A DNA stretch of 64,000 bases from NCBI GenBank assembly GCA_964580965.1, contig CAZOLZ010000002.1, positions 1-64,000 on the forward strand. The letters run 5' to 3'. The notes beneath the pieces were generated by a model. It saw only the letters and a list, made by a program, of their open reading frames with translations, searched no databases and was not told where the DNA came from. This document shows positions 16,504 to 25,544 of this stretch, piece after piece. Source of the stretch: CAIUKX01 sp964580965 (GTDB lineage Bacteria > Bacteroidota > Bacteroidia > Flavobacteriales_D > Crocinitomicaceae). The position numbers and the translations under genes are program-made. Each line of letters starts with the position of its first letter. Position 1 is the first letter of the stretch.

Positions 16504-17985
16504 TTATGATGAACAACTTACAGAGATATCTTTTGACCAATCAGGAGGGAAATTTGCGTATGCTTCATACTCTGGCTGCTCATCGAAGGGTTTACTTATG
16601 ATCAATAATAACTTTTGAACTTCAGAAAAATCACCTTGTTCTGCTTTTTCAATTGCTGTTTGTAACAAATAATTTCTTAAAATATATTTAGGATTTACCT
16701 GTTTCATTTTCAAGCTTCTCTCTTCATCTGAAAGCACCTCTTTTTCTAATCGGTTTTTGTACTGAACCGACCAGTCATCAAATGCTAGCCTGTTAAAAAA
16801 CAAGTCTCTAATTGAATTATTTGTGACCTCTTCCTTAGATGAAAACTCACTTAATTTTCTAAAAAAAATCGTAAAATCAACATGATTTTCTTGTAAAATT
16901 GAAAATAAGCTTTTAAACAAATGTTGGTCTTCAGGGTAATAATTTTCTAACCCTAATTTATGGTGCATTAACTCATCCCATTTGCTTTTATAAATGGGTT
17001 CATAAGAATGAACTAATTCTTTTAAACGATCTAAGTCACCAATCAAAGGTAGAAACGATTGAGCTAAAGCACTACAATTCCATTGACCTATGTAAGGTTG
17101 ATTTTTATAGGAATATCGACCTCCCTTATCCGAATGATTACAAATATGATTTTGATTAAAATCATCCATAAAACCATACGGTCCATAATCTATCGTTAAC
17201 CCTAAAATAGACATATTGTCTGTATTCATTACTCCGTGCATAAAGCCAACCGATTGCCATTTAGAAATTAATTCCGCTGTTCTTTGAATTATTTCATTCA
17301 ATAATAAATAATACCTATCTTCCTTACTAGTTAAATGAGGAAAATAGTTAGCTAAAACAAAGTCAGCCAAATGTTTTAATTGCCCTTCATCTTGTTTGTA
17401 ATACCAATGTTCAAAATGACCAAAACGTATGAAAGAAGGCGCTATCCTTGAAACTACCGCAGCCGTTTCAATTTTTTCTCTGTAAACTGGTTCATCTGAA
17501 CCTATTATTGATAAAGAACGGGTCGTTGGAATATTTAAAAAGTGCATTGCCTCTGAACATAAAAATTCACGAATGGATGAACGTAAAACAGCTCTTCCAT
17601 CTCCCATTCTAGAATAAGGAGTTGAACCTGTGCCTTTTAACTGAATTTCAAATTCTTTATTATCAACTTCAATATTTCCCAAAAATATTGCTCTTCCATC
17701 TCCTAATTGACCTGCCCATTGTCCAAATTGATGTCCTGAATAAACAGAAGCATAAGGAATAATTGATTCGATGTATGAATTTCCAGAAAAAAAATCAAGT
17801 GTCTTTTTATCTTTGAAATCTAATTCTACTAAATTTAATTCTTCCTTCAAAAAATGAGATTCAGCAACTAAATATGAATTATGCAAAGTTGCTGGAAGTA
17901 TTTCAGAATAGAATTTTAAATGGCTTTTGAAACTACTTTCTTTAAGACTTAAACCTTTTATAGATTGCATTTTTTGAGGCTCCAT
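16504..17985 (-). CDS. selO: SelO family protein adenylyltransferase (YdiU)
   Basis: Pseudokinase-fold enzyme that transfers AMP from ATP to Ser/Thr/Tyr of proteins, linked to redox stress in E. coli and mitochondria. The protein is 493 residues from the ATG. Signatures: YSGHQFGQWAGQLGDGRA at about 83-100, LKGTGSTPYSRMGDGRAVLR at about 115-134, GFMHGVMNTDNMSI near 248-261 and DYGPYGFMDDF near 266. The C-terminus ends VSCSS, with Cys at the position of selenocysteine in eukaryotic SelO. Start: ATG at 17985, preferred over the TTG one codon upstream. Confidence 0.95.
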   Translation of the reverse strand: MEPQKMQSIKGLSLKESSFKSHLKFYSEILPATLHNSYLVAESHFLKEELNLVELDFKDKKTLDFFSGNSYIESIIPYASVYSGHQFGQWAGQLGDGRAIFLGNIEVDNKEFEIQLKGTGSTPYSRMGDGRAVLRSSIREFLCSEAMHFLNIPTTRSLSIIGSDEPVYREKIETAAVVSRIAPSFIRFGHFEHWYYKQDEGQLKHLADFVLANYFPHLTSKEDRYYLLLNEIIQRTAELISKWQSVGFMHGVMNTDNMSILGLTIDYGPYGFMDDFNQNHICNHSDKGGRYSYKNQPYIGQWNCSALAQSFLPLIGDLDRLKELVHSYEPIYKSKWDELMHHKLGLENYYPEDQHLFKSLFSILQENHVDFTIFFRKLSEFSSKEEVTNNSIRDLFFNRLAFDDWSVQYKNRLEKEVLSDEERSLKMKQVNPKYILRNYLLQTAIEKAEQGDFSEVQKLLLIISKPFDEQPEYEAYANFPPDWSKDISVSCSS

Positions 17986-17989
17986 CAAC

Positions 17990-18874
17990 TTAAATTCTTT
18001 CTAAAACAAATTGAATTAAACCTTTCATTTCATCTTTATATCCTTTGGAAAATTGATTCAATGGTCTATTTGCAATTCCTAAACAAATAGTTCCACAATG
18101 ATGACCTAAACCTTTACCTAAAACAAATAATGCAGAGCTCTCCATTTCATAATTAGCAATTTTGATGCCTTTTGAAGAAATAAATTTTTCCATTTCATTA
18201 TTTAAACTTTCAGATTGAAGTGGTAATCTTAGTGTTCTTCCTTGTGGACCATAAAACCCACTTGATGTGATAGTAATACCATTATGAATTGATTCGTTCT
18301 CAGCAAACTTTAAGAAAATCCTATCTGATGATTTAGTTAAATAAGGATATATATATTTGGGAAAAGATAATTTTGAAGTTAATTCATTCAAAAGTTCAAC
18401 TTCACCAGAATCAAAATCTAGTTGATAAAACTGAGCTATATTATCTAAACCTAAAGCATATTGAGACAAAATATAACTATGAACTGGAATAGATACGTTT
18501 AAAATCCCACAAGTCCCTATTCGTATTAGTTCAAGAGATTTTTTTTCTTTTTTTTCTGTTCTTGATTCTAAGTCAATGTTAACTAAAGCATCTAATTCAT
18601 TGATAACGATATCAATATTGTCAGTTCCAATACCTGTAGATATAACGGTGACCCTCTTTCCTTTGTATGTACCTGTTACCGTATGAAATTCTCTATGTTG
18701 TTTATTAACATCAACAGAATCAAAAAAAAGAGCAACTTCCCCTACTCGACCTTGATCTCCAACTAAAATTATTTTATCAGCAATTTCTGAAGAATTTAAA
18801 CCTAAGTGATAAACTTCATTTTTATCATTTAAAACCAATTCTGAAGGTGGAAAATATACTTTTTGATTATTCAT
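17990..18874 (-). CDS. Nucleoside phosphorylase (uridine phosphorylase-like)
   Basis: Phosphorolysis of a nucleoside to ribose-1-phosphate and base (PNP/UDP family, trimeric or hexameric alpha/beta fold). VGDQGRVGEVA near residues 37-47 and GTGTDNIDIVINELDAL-like STGIGTDNIDIV near 74-85 bind phosphate. RIGTCGIL near 116 and IANYEMESSALFVL near 242-255 are the signature and the ribose-binding Glu region. 294 residues from the ATG at 18874; the frame extends to a TTG at 18883, which I reject. The start overlaps the DUF4197 gene by 8 bases. Base specificity is not certain. Confidence 0.88.
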   Translation of the reverse strand: MNNQKVYFPPSELVLNDKNEVYHLGLNSSEIADKIILVGDQGRVGEVALFFDSVDVNKQHREFHTVTGTYKGKRVTVISTGIGTDNIDIVINELDALVNIDLESRTEKKEKKSLELIRIGTCGILNVSIPVHSYILSQYALGLDNIAQFYQLDFDSGEVELLNELTSKLSFPKYIYPYLTKSSDRIFLKFAENESIHNGITITSSGFYGPQGRTLRLPLQSESLNNEMEKFISSKGIKIANYEMESSALFVLGKGLGHHCGTICLGIANRPLNQFSKGYKDEMKGLIQFVLERI

Positions 18875-19598
18875 TATAACCAAATACTTTTTTTAGTAAG
18901 TCAGTTACTCGAGCAGTTGGATTTTGACGAATATTATTTTCTTCTTTTTCAACCATTATAAATAATCCTGAAATTGCTTTTTGAGTAACATAATCATTTA
19001 AATCAGGATTTAATTGTTGACCTCCCGTTAATTTCATTACACCATTGTATTTTGTAACAATTGGATTCCAATAACTTGTTAGTTTAACTTGATCAATTGC
19101 ATCTTTAACTTTTGGCAAAAATGCATCGTATAATTGCTTACTTGTTGAATTCTTTAAAAAAGATGTTGCTGCACCTTTCCCCCCTTTCAAAATTTGAAAC
19201 CCATCTTGAATAGACATATTTAAAATAGCATCTTTAAAAATTGGTAAAGCCATTTTCGAAGCACTTTCAGCTGCACGATTTAAATTTAATTCAAAATCAG
19301 CGACCTGTTTATCCAAACCAAATTCTAATGCTTTTTCTTTAATCTTTAAAGCATCTTCAGGAAAAGGTAATTTAATTTCAAGATTGTTATTGAATCCATC
19401 CGTAATTGATGTTAAGTCTACTGCTTTTTCGATTCCCTGTGTTAAAGCTTCTTTTAACCCTCCAACTACCTCATCATTTGTCAATTGATTCGATTGAGGA
19501 GTCATTGCTACTGTTTCCAATTGTGTTAACACTTCATTAGCTACATCACAAGAAGCAATTAAAATAACACTACATAAAACTATTACCTTTTTTAACAT
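18867..19598 (-). CDS. DUF4197 lipoprotein
   Basis: A 243-residue lipoprotein with Cys17 in LIASC from the ATG at 19598. The frame runs further upstream into dnaX, but the lipoprotein signal decides the start. The mature part matches DUF4197: GGLKEALTQGIEKAV near 45-60, a conserved KGGKGAATSFLK stretch near 138-149, and YVTQKAISGLFIMVEKEE near 207-224. Function is unknown; it is predicted to face the periplasm. It begins one base after the dnaX stop, so it appears to be transcribed with the clamp-loader gene. Confidence 0.85.
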   Translation of the reverse strand: MLKKVIVLCSVILIASCDVANEVLTQLETVAMTPQSNQLTNDEVVGGLKEALTQGIEKAVDLTSITDGFNNNLEIKLPFPEDALKIKEKALEFGLDKQVADFELNLNRAAESASKMALPIFKDAILNMSIQDGFQILKGGKGAATSFLKNSTSKQLYDAFLPKVKDAIDQVKLTSYWNPIVTKYNGVMKLTGGQQLNPDLNDYVTQKAISGLFIMVEKEENNIRQNPTARVTDLLKKVFGYNE

Positions 19599-19599
19599 T

Positions 19600-20217
19600 T
19601 TAAAATTCAATATCAAGATTAAAAACTTTTTTAAACGTGTGTAAATTGGCATTTTTTTGTGCCATTGCATTAAACCGATCTTTACCCGTCAAAAACTTAA
19701 CTTCGTCATTATTATTCTTAGAAATAAAACATTCTAAATCAATAGAGAAATTTTTTAAATGTTCTCTAATGAATGTTACTAAATCATTTGTATGGTTACT
19801 GATGTAATCAATTTGAACTTGATTATCAACCTCCATTTTCACTTTGTTTCCTTCTAGTAAAATTGGCTCTCTTTTGACCATTGCATTGTAAAGTGTTTCT
19901 AAGGCTCTACCCTTAGCGTCAAATGCGAACTGCCTCCAAACCATTTTTAACTGATCAAAAGTAAAATCTTCATTTGGTTGTTTTTGTTGTAATAATCCAC
20001 CAGCTTCTTGCTCATTATGTTTATTTACTTCTAAGGCTTTTTTAATCGAATAGTTTGTTGAATTCAACTTACCGGTTGGAATACTTAATTCTTTTGCCTT
20101 TGGCTTTTGAAAAAGAGGGGTTTTTGAAGCAGAAACTACCTTTTTAGTTACAGGTTTAGGTGATGATTTTATAGCCTGATTAGGAAAAGGTATAATCTCA
20201 ACTGGGTCAGTTAGACT
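19600..20217 (-). CDS. dnaX: dnaX tau-specific C-terminal region, reached by -1 frameshift
   Basis: This frame is open from the slippery A tract down to 19600 and continues the dnaX protein. Read in this frame from 20217, it gives a Pro/Lys-rich linker (about residues 5-45 of the segment) and then the helical region RQFAFDAKGRALETLY, typical of the tau C-terminal domain in Bacteroidota. There is no convincing start at the left edge: the first ATG, 20067, is within the domain. With a one-base backward shift the joined product is 575 residues. In E. coli the tau C-terminus binds DnaB helicase and the polymerase alpha subunit. Confidence 0.8.
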   Translation of the reverse strand, partial: SLTDPVEIIPFPNQAIKSSPKPVTKKVVSASKTPLFQKPKAKELSIPTGKLNSTNYSIKKALEVNKHNEQEAGGLLQQKQPNEDFTFDQLKMVWRQFAFDAKGRALETLYNAMVKREPILLEGNKVKMEVDNQVQIDYISNHTNDLVTFIREHLKNFSIDLECFISKNNNDEVKFLTGKDRFNAMAQKNANLHTFKKVFNLDIEF

Positions 20218-20227
20218 TTTTTTTTTT
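20200..20227 (-). promoter_or_regulatory. Programmed slippage site of dnaX: A11 tract plus hairpin
   Basis: Eleven consecutive A on the coding strand (20227 to 20217) precede GTC TAA in the gamma frame. Four bases downstream, AACTG (20212-20208) pairs with CAGTT (20204-20200) around a 3-nt loop. A slippery A run with a closely following stem is the arrangement in E. coli dnaX, while long A runs permit transcriptional slippage as in Thermus dnaX. Confidence 0.7.
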
Positions 20228-21326
20228 CTAATTCACTTTTAAGCGAACACAATTGCATTAAAGCTAACTCAACCAATAATCTTGGGTTTTTAGAGGCTTT
20301 ATAATCAACATCTGTTTTACTTAAAACAGATAATGATCTTAAAACGATATGAGCTTCAATATTTTTAGCTTGTTCGTTATATTTCTGCTCGATTGATTCT
20401 CCTACTTCAAGTAATTTTGAAGTTCTAATATCTTTACAAATTAATAAATTTCTAAAATGCTCTGATAAACCAACAATGAAATTATGAGGGTCAAATCCTT
20501 TTTCAATAATATCATTCAATAAAAGAAGAGAATTAGGAATATCTTCTTTTTGAGCAAAATCAACAATTCTAAAATAATAATCGTAATCTAAGATATTTAA
20601 ATTTTCGATTACACTCTGATAAGTTAAATTATTACCAACAAAAGTAACAATTTGATCAAAAATTGATAATGCATCCCTAAGCGCACCATCAGCTTTAAGA
20701 GCTATTAAATGTAAAGCTTCTTGTTCAGCTGATATTTGCTCTTTTACTGCAATATTTGCTAAATGATCAGCAATATCATTTACCCTAATTCGATTAAAGT
20801 CAAAAATCTGACATCTTGAAAGAATTGTGGGAATAATTTTATGCTTTTCAGTAGTCGCTAAAATAAAAATCGCGTGTTTTGGTGGTTCTTCTAATGTTTT
20901 TAAAAATGCATTGAATGCAGAATTGGATAACATATGAACCTCATCGATAATGTAAACCTTGTGAGTACCAAGTTGGGGTGCAATTCTAACTTGATCAATG
21001 AGCGCGCGAATATCATCAACAGAATTATTGGAAGCTCCATCTAATTCGTATACATTTAAAGAGGCTCCCGAGTTAAAAGATTTGCAAGATTCACATTCAT
21101 CACATGCATCAATTGTTTCAGATAAATTAAAACAATTAATTGTCTTTGCTAAAATACGAGCAGTAGTTGTTTTTCCCACCCCTCTTGAACCACAAAATAA
21201 AAAAGCTTGAGCTAAATGATCGTTTTTGATCGCATTTTTAAGCGTTGAAGTAATTGCTTTCTGCCCAACAACTGTATCAAAAGTCTGGGGTCTGTATTTT
21301 CTAGCAGATACTACAAATTCACTCAT
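20211..21326 (-). CDS. dnaX: DNA polymerase III clamp loader subunit gamma (tau N-terminal part)
   Basis: ATPase of the clamp loader that places the beta clamp on DNA. The 371-residue zero-frame product corresponds to domains I-III. Motifs: PQTFDTVVGQ near 13-22, Walker A GSRGVGKTTTA near 46-56, four zinc-type cysteines in CFNLSE.. and CDECESC near 65-81, Walker B YIIDEVHML near 125-133, and the sensor/SRC motif LSRCQIF near 170. The product ends LEKKKV after the A11 tract. A TATCTTTG box lies 5 bases before the ATG. dnaN is divergent 214 bases away. Confidence 0.95.
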   Translation of the reverse strand: MSEFVVSARKYRPQTFDTVVGQKAITSTLKNAIKNDHLAQAFLFCGSRGVGKTTTARILAKTINCFNLSETIDACDECESCKSFNSGASLNVYELDGASNNSVDDIRALIDQVRIAPQLGTHKVYIIDEVHMLSNSAFNAFLKTLEEPPKHAIFILATTEKHKIIPTILSRCQIFDFNRIRVNDIADHLANIAVKEQISAEQEALHLIALKADGALRDALSIFDQIVTFVGNNLTYQSVIENLNILDYDYYFRIVDFAQKEDIPNSLLLLNDIIEKGFDPHNFIVGLSEHFRNLLICKDIRTSKLLEVGESIEQKYNEQAKNIEAHIVLRSLSVLSKTDVDYKASKNPRLLVELALMQLCSLKSELEKKKV

Positions 21327-21331
21327 GTATG

Positions 21332-21339
21332 CAAAGATA
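21332..21339 (-). promoter_or_regulatory. -7 element of dnaX
   Basis: Reverse-strand TATCTTTG followed by C, only 5 bases from the ATG; implies a leaderless or nearly leaderless mRNA. Confidence 0.5.
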
Positions 21340-21491
21340 ATGAAAAATCTCCGCTATCATTTCTAATGTTAATAAAAAATCAAAACAACAACTTAAAAGC
21401 TTAAAAAACAAAAGTTTAAATACTAAAAACAATTGTTTAGAACTAATTTAAATTTTATATTCTAATAAACATTTAAAATAAAAATAGTATC

Positions 21492-21499
21492 TAATTTTG
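21492..21499 (+). promoter_or_regulatory. -7 element of dnaN
   Basis: TAATTTTG followed by C, 41 bases before the dnaN ATG. Confidence 0.45.
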
Positions 21500-21540
21500 C
21501 TTAAATCATATGTTTATTAAATATTGAAAAAATATATCTT

Positions 21541-22659
21541 ATGAACTTTATTGTATCAAGCTCATCATTATTACGTCACATTCAAAGTATATCGGGCGTT
21601 CTAACAACTAATAACACTTTACCAATTTTAGATAATTTCTTATTTGAAATTTCAGATAGTCAGTTAACAGTAACTGCATCTGATTTGGAAACAACTATGA
21701 GAACAAGTCTTGAAGTTGAAGCCAAAGAATCTGGTAAAATTGCAATTCCTGCAAAGTTATTAATCGATGTTCTTAAGAATTTACCTGATCAACCATGTGC
21801 ATTCAGTGTAGATAACACAAACTATGCTGTTGAAATAGCTTATAACAACGGTAAATCTAAAATGGTTGGATCTCCAGGAGAAGAATATCCAAAAACTCCA
21901 GAAATTAAAAATACAAACACGTTAAAAATTTCAGGTGAAATCATCTCAAACGCAATCAACAAAACACTTTTCGCAACTGGAAATGATGATTTACGACCTG
22001 TGATGAGTGGAGTTTTTTGTCAGTTTACTCCAGATGATATTACATTTGTAGCAACAGACGCTCACAAGTTAGTTCGATATAAACGAAATGACTCTCAAGC
22101 AACAGGTAGTTCTTCTTTTATTTTACCAAAGAAACCTTTAAACTTATTAAAATCTAACTTAAGAGGTGATGAAGAAGTTTTAGTAGAGTATGATGAATCA
22201 AATGTTATATTCACTTTCAATGATATAATCCTCATTTGCCGTTTAATAGATGGTAAATATCCAAACTACGAAGCTGTTATTCCAAAAGAAAATCCAAACG
22301 TATTAACGATTGAACGTGCTCAATTTTTAAGTTCAATTAAGCGTGTTTCTATTTTCTCAAATAAAACAACTCATCAAATTAAATTAAAATTAGCTGGATC
22401 TGAACTTTCTTTATCAGCTGAAGATTTAGATTTCAATAACGAGTCCAATGAACGTTTAACTTGTAACTATAATGGTGATGATATGGAAATTGGTTTTAAC
22501 TCTCGTTTTTTAATGGAAATGTTAAACAATATGGATTCTTCAGAAGTGAAATTGGAAATGAGTGACCCAAGCAGAGCTGGATTATTAATGCCAGGTACTA
22601 AAGAAAATGAAAATGAAGATGTTTTAATGTTGGTTATGCCCGTAATGTTAAATAGATAG
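21541..22659 (+). CDS. dnaN: DNA polymerase III beta subunit (sliding clamp)
   Basis: Ring-shaped processivity clamp. The 372-residue protein has three clamp domains. The N-terminal NFIVSSSSLLRHIQ and TNNTLPILDNFLFE (about 23-36) and the C-terminal MLVMPVMLNR are typical (E. coli VVMPMRL). LRPVMSGVFCQF near 151-162 is the start of the central domain. It is isolated, not beside dnaA, as usual in Bacteroidota, and head to head with the clamp-loader gene dnaX. A strong bidirectional terminator follows. Confidence 0.97.
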   Translation: MNFIVSSSSLLRHIQSISGVLTTNNTLPILDNFLFEISDSQLTVTASDLETTMRTSLEVEAKESGKIAIPAKLLIDVLKNLPDQPCAFSVDNTNYAVEIAYNNGKSKMVGSPGEEYPKTPEIKNTNTLKISGEIISNAINKTLFATGNDDLRPVMSGVFCQFTPDDITFVATDAHKLVRYKRNDSQATGSSSFILPKKPLNLLKSNLRGDEEVLVEYDESNVIFTFNDIILICRLIDGKYPNYEAVIPKENPNVLTIERAQFLSSIKRVSIFSNKTTHQIKLKLAGSELSLSAEDLDFNNESNERLTCNYNGDDMEIGFNSRFLMEMLNNMDSSEVKLEMSDPSRAGLLMPGTKENENEDVLMLVMPVMLNR

Positions 22660-22680
22660 ATAATAAATTAATAAAACAAA

Positions 22681-22711
22681 AAAAAGGTGACTAAATTTAG
22701 TCACCTTTTTT
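22681..22711. terminator. Bidirectional terminator between dnaN and the sulfur operon
   Basis: Near-perfect palindrome, 13-bp stem or more (22681-22693 with 22698-22710), with A and T runs on the outside, ending both dnaN and the reverse ferredoxin reductase gene. Confidence 0.92.
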
Positions 22712-22760
22712 AATATAATTAAAACTCTATTTTATTTTAAAAGAAAACAAAACAACTTAA

Positions 22761-23771
22761 TTAGAATCCTGTAACTCCATTTACAGTTGTATATTTTAAT
22801 ACATTCTTCTTTTCAGGGTGGATTCTTGCAAAAGCAGATTGAACAGCTATTGTTCCTTCATGGAAACCACATAAAATCAACTTTAATTTTCCTGTGTATG
22901 TATTAACATCACCGATTGCATATATTCCAGGAATGTTTGTTGAATAATCTAACGTATCGACTTTTATAGCTCCTTTTTCGATTTCCAAGCCCCAATTAGA
23001 GATTGGACCTAAACTTGGTTTTAAACCAAACAAAGGAATAAAGTGATCCGCTTCCGTAAGAATTTCTCCATCTTTTTGATGTTTAATGATCACTTGATCA
23101 AGTTTTTCACCACCTTTTAACCCAACAACTTCCGCCTCAGTAACTAATTTGATTCTTCCTTTTTCCGCCATATCGATAACTTTTTGAACGGAATCTAAAT
23201 GTCCTCTAAAAGAACTACTTCTGTGAACTAACGTCACTTCTGAAGCAATATTTCTTTCAGCTAGGAAAATTGACCAATCTAATGCCGAGTCTCCACCACC
23301 AGCAATAACACATCTTTTATCTTTATAAAATTCAGGATCTTTGATTATGTATTCAACCCCTTTATCTTCATAGTCAGTTATATTTGAAATAGGAGGCTTT
23401 CTTGGTTCAAAAACTCCTAACCCTCCAGCAATCATTACAATAGGAGCATGATGTTTAGTCCCTTTTATAGTTGTAACTATGAAAGAACCATCAGCTTGTT
23501 TTTCAATTTCAGTTGCTGCCTCCCCTAAAGTAAAGCCAGGTTTAAATGGTGCTGCTTGCTCCATTAAATTATCAACTAGCTCACCAGCTAATACAGAGGG
23601 AAATCCTGGAATATCATAAATTGGTTTTTTGGGATAAATTTCAGAACATTGTCCTCCCGCTTGAGCTAAAGAGTCAATTAAATGACATCTTAATTTTAAT
23701 AAACCTGCTTCAAATACTGTGAACAAACCTACTGGTCCTGCTCCAATTATGATAATATCTGTTTCAATCAT
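22761..23771 (-). CDS. Ferredoxin/flavodoxin-NADP reductase (thioredoxin reductase-like)
   Basis: FAD enzyme moving electrons between NADPH and ferredoxin or flavodoxin; the YumC-type FNR, which resembles thioredoxin reductase but has no CxxC. FAD-binding IIGAGPVGLF is at about 7-16, QAGGQCSEIYP at about 38-48, the NADP motif AGGGDSALDW at about 158-167, and IYAIGDVNTYTGKLKLI near 281-297. 336 residues is standard. It follows cysM by 74 bases; a TAATTTTG box at 23791-23798 on the reverse strand may give it its own promoter. The neighbourhood suggests supply of electrons to sulfite reductase. Confidence 0.92.
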   Translation of the reverse strand: MIETDIIIIGAGPVGLFTVFEAGLLKLRCHLIDSLAQAGGQCSEIYPKKPIYDIPGFPSVLAGELVDNLMEQAAPFKPGFTLGEAATEIEKQADGSFIVTTIKGTKHHAPIVMIAGGLGVFEPRKPPISNITDYEDKGVEYIIKDPEFYKDKRCVIAGGGDSALDWSIFLAERNIASEVTLVHRSSSFRGHLDSVQKVIDMAEKGRIKLVTEAEVVGLKGGEKLDQVIIKHQKDGEILTEADHFIPLFGLKPSLGPISNWGLEIEKGAIKVDTLDYSTNIPGIYAIGDVNTYTGKLKLILCGFHEGTIAVQSAFARIHPEKKNVLKYTTVNGVTGF

Positions 23772-23845
23772 TTCTCTAATTTTTGGTTTACAAAATTAAT
23801 CAATTTATAGCTAAATTCATATCATAATGACATGAGAACTACCCT

Positions 23846-24727
23846 TTATTCAAATAAATCTGTAGATAGGTATTTATCTCCTCTATCACAAATGATACAA
23901 ACTACTACTCCTGATACTAAAGATGGGATTATTTTCATAGCTGTAGCAACAGATCCTCCACTGCTCATACCCGCAAAAACTCCTTCTTCTCTTGCCAACC
24001 GTAGAGCCATTTCTCTAGCCTCAACATCAGTAACTTCTATGATCTGATCGACTCTTTTTTCATCAAATATTTTAGGTAAATATTCTACTGGCCATTTTCT
24101 TATACCAGGAATTTTAACTCCTTCAGCTGGTTGAGCACCAATAATTTGAATATTTGGATTTTGTTCTTTCAAATATCTTGAAACCCCCATTATTGTTCCT
24201 GTAGTTCCCATAGCTGATACAAAATGAGTAACCTCTCCATTTGTATCTCTAAATATTTCTGGTCCAGTTGTTCTATAATGCATATTCGGATTGTCCTGAT
24301 TAGCAAACTGATCAAGCATTATATAACCTTCCTGATTAACTTTATTTCTAGCATAATCAATAGAAGCTTCCATTCCACCTAATTCAGGAGTCAAAGTAAC
24401 CTTTGCGCCATAAGCCTTCATTGTTAAAATCCTTTCTTTTGTTGAGTTTTCTGGCATTACCAATTCAATATCAACCCCCATCAAACGAGCAATCATAGCT
24501 AATGCTATACCTGTATTACCACTTGTTGCTTCAATCAATTTTGAATCTTTAGTGATGACTCCTTTATCAATTGCACCTTTAATTAATCCGAAAGCTGCCC
24601 TATCTTTTACACTTCCTCCTGGATTATGCCCTTCTAGTTTTGCAAATAAGCGTACATTCTTATTCTTGTTGATTTGCTTTAACTCAACTAAAGGAGTATT
24701 TCCAATAAAGTCTAATAATTCTGCCAT
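23846..24727 (-). CDS. cysM: Cysteine synthase (O-acetylserine sulfhydrylase, CysM type)
   Basis: PLP enzyme combining O-acetylserine with sulfide to make cysteine. The PLP lysine lies in PGGSVKDRAA at about residue 41; SGNTGIALAM near 69-78 and GTTGTIMGVS near 173-182 bind substrate and PLP phosphate. At 293 residues it is short, as CysM is, compared with CysK (about 310-320). The ATG is 1 base after the cysE stop, so the two are co-translated. The SAT-OASS pair may form the cysteine synthase complex, although CysM types usually do not. Confidence 0.93.
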   Translation of the reverse strand: MAELLDFIGNTPLVELKQINKNKNVRLFAKLEGHNPGGSVKDRAAFGLIKGAIDKGVITKDSKLIEATSGNTGIALAMIARLMGVDIELVMPENSTKERILTMKAYGAKVTLTPELGGMEASIDYARNKVNQEGYIMLDQFANQDNPNMHYRTTGPEIFRDTNGEVTHFVSAMGTTGTIMGVSRYLKEQNPNIQIIGAQPAEGVKIPGIRKWPVEYLPKIFDEKRVDQIIEVTDVEAREMALRLAREEGVFAGMSSGGSVATAMKIIPSLVSGVVVCIICDRGDKYLSTDLFE

Positions 24728-24728
24728 T

Positions 24729-25535
24729 TTATAAAGTTTTTGGCTGTTTAATTCTTAATTCTGGTTGATGGTAAACTGAACTATTCGCTTGAACACTTTT
24801 TGTTAGCCAAACATTTCCTCCAATAATCGAGTTAGCTCCAATTATTGTTTGACCACCTAAAATTGTTGCTCCTGCGTATATCACAACATCATCTTCAATA
24901 GTTGGATGACGTTTTGTTAAAGCCATACCTTTTGCAACACTTAAAGCTCCTAATGTAACTCCTTGATATAATTTTACATTATTACCAATAATAGTAGTTT
25001 CACCAATTACAACTCCTGTTCCATGATCAATAAAAAATGATTTTCCGATTTTTGCACCCGGATGAATATCTATTCCGGTTTTTCCATGAGCTAATTCTGT
25101 AAAAATCCGAGGAATAAAAGGGACTCCAAGTTCATGTAAAAGATGTGCTATTCGATAAATTATAATTGCATAAAAACCTGGATAAGTTCTAATAACTTCT
25201 ACAAGCGAACTAGCTGCAGGGTCTCCATCATCAATCGCTTTAGCATCTTTCAAAAGTAATTCATAAACTTCTGCTAGTTGATCATAAAATAAAGCAGAAA
25301 TCTCTTCTGCTTTTTTATCCATTTCAGATTCAAGATGAAGCAATAAAATAGATAAATCCTTTTGGTTTTTATTTAATTCTAAAACCAATTTTTCTTTTGA
25401 AGAAAATACCTTATTGCTGTATGAGGGAAATAGAATTGCAAGTAGACTTTCTAAATAATCTTCTACCAATTTTTGAGAGGGTAAAATTGACTTAATAGTA
25501 TGACTCAGATATAATTTATCTAAAAACCGCTCCAT
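24729..25535 (-). CDS. cysE: Serine O-acetyltransferase
   Basis: Acetylates serine with acetyl-CoA, committing it to cysteine synthesis. The N-terminal 120 residues are helical, followed by left-handed beta-helix hexapeptides: DIHPGAKIGKSFFIDHGTGV near residues 154-173 (catalytic His), VIGETTIIGNN, KLYQGVTLGA and a KRHPTIEDDVVIYAGATILGG block near 206. The long N-terminus and 268 residues match the EpsC-like branch. It is 9 bases after cysN. The C-terminus ends IKQPKTL without the usual terminal Ile of CysE, which hints that it does not dock in the OASS active site. Confidence 0.94.
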   Translation of the reverse strand: MERFLDKLYLSHTIKSILPSQKLVEDYLESLLAILFPSYSNKVFSSKEKLVLELNKNQKDLSILLLHLESEMDKKAEEISALFYDQLAEVYELLLKDAKAIDDGDPAASSLVEVIRTYPGFYAIIIYRIAHLLHELGVPFIPRIFTELAHGKTGIDIHPGAKIGKSFFIDHGTGVVIGETTIIGNNVKLYQGVTLGALSVAKGMALTKRHPTIEDDVVIYAGATILGGQTIIGANSIIGGNVWLTKSVQANSSVYHQPELRIKQPKTL

Positions 25536-25544
25536 GAAAAGCCC

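Noticed and set aside
20067..20067. Independent gene starting at 20067
   Set aside because: The frame is open much further upstream, back to the slippery tract, and the sequence is that of a tau C-terminal domain; no promoter or ribosome signal is seen.
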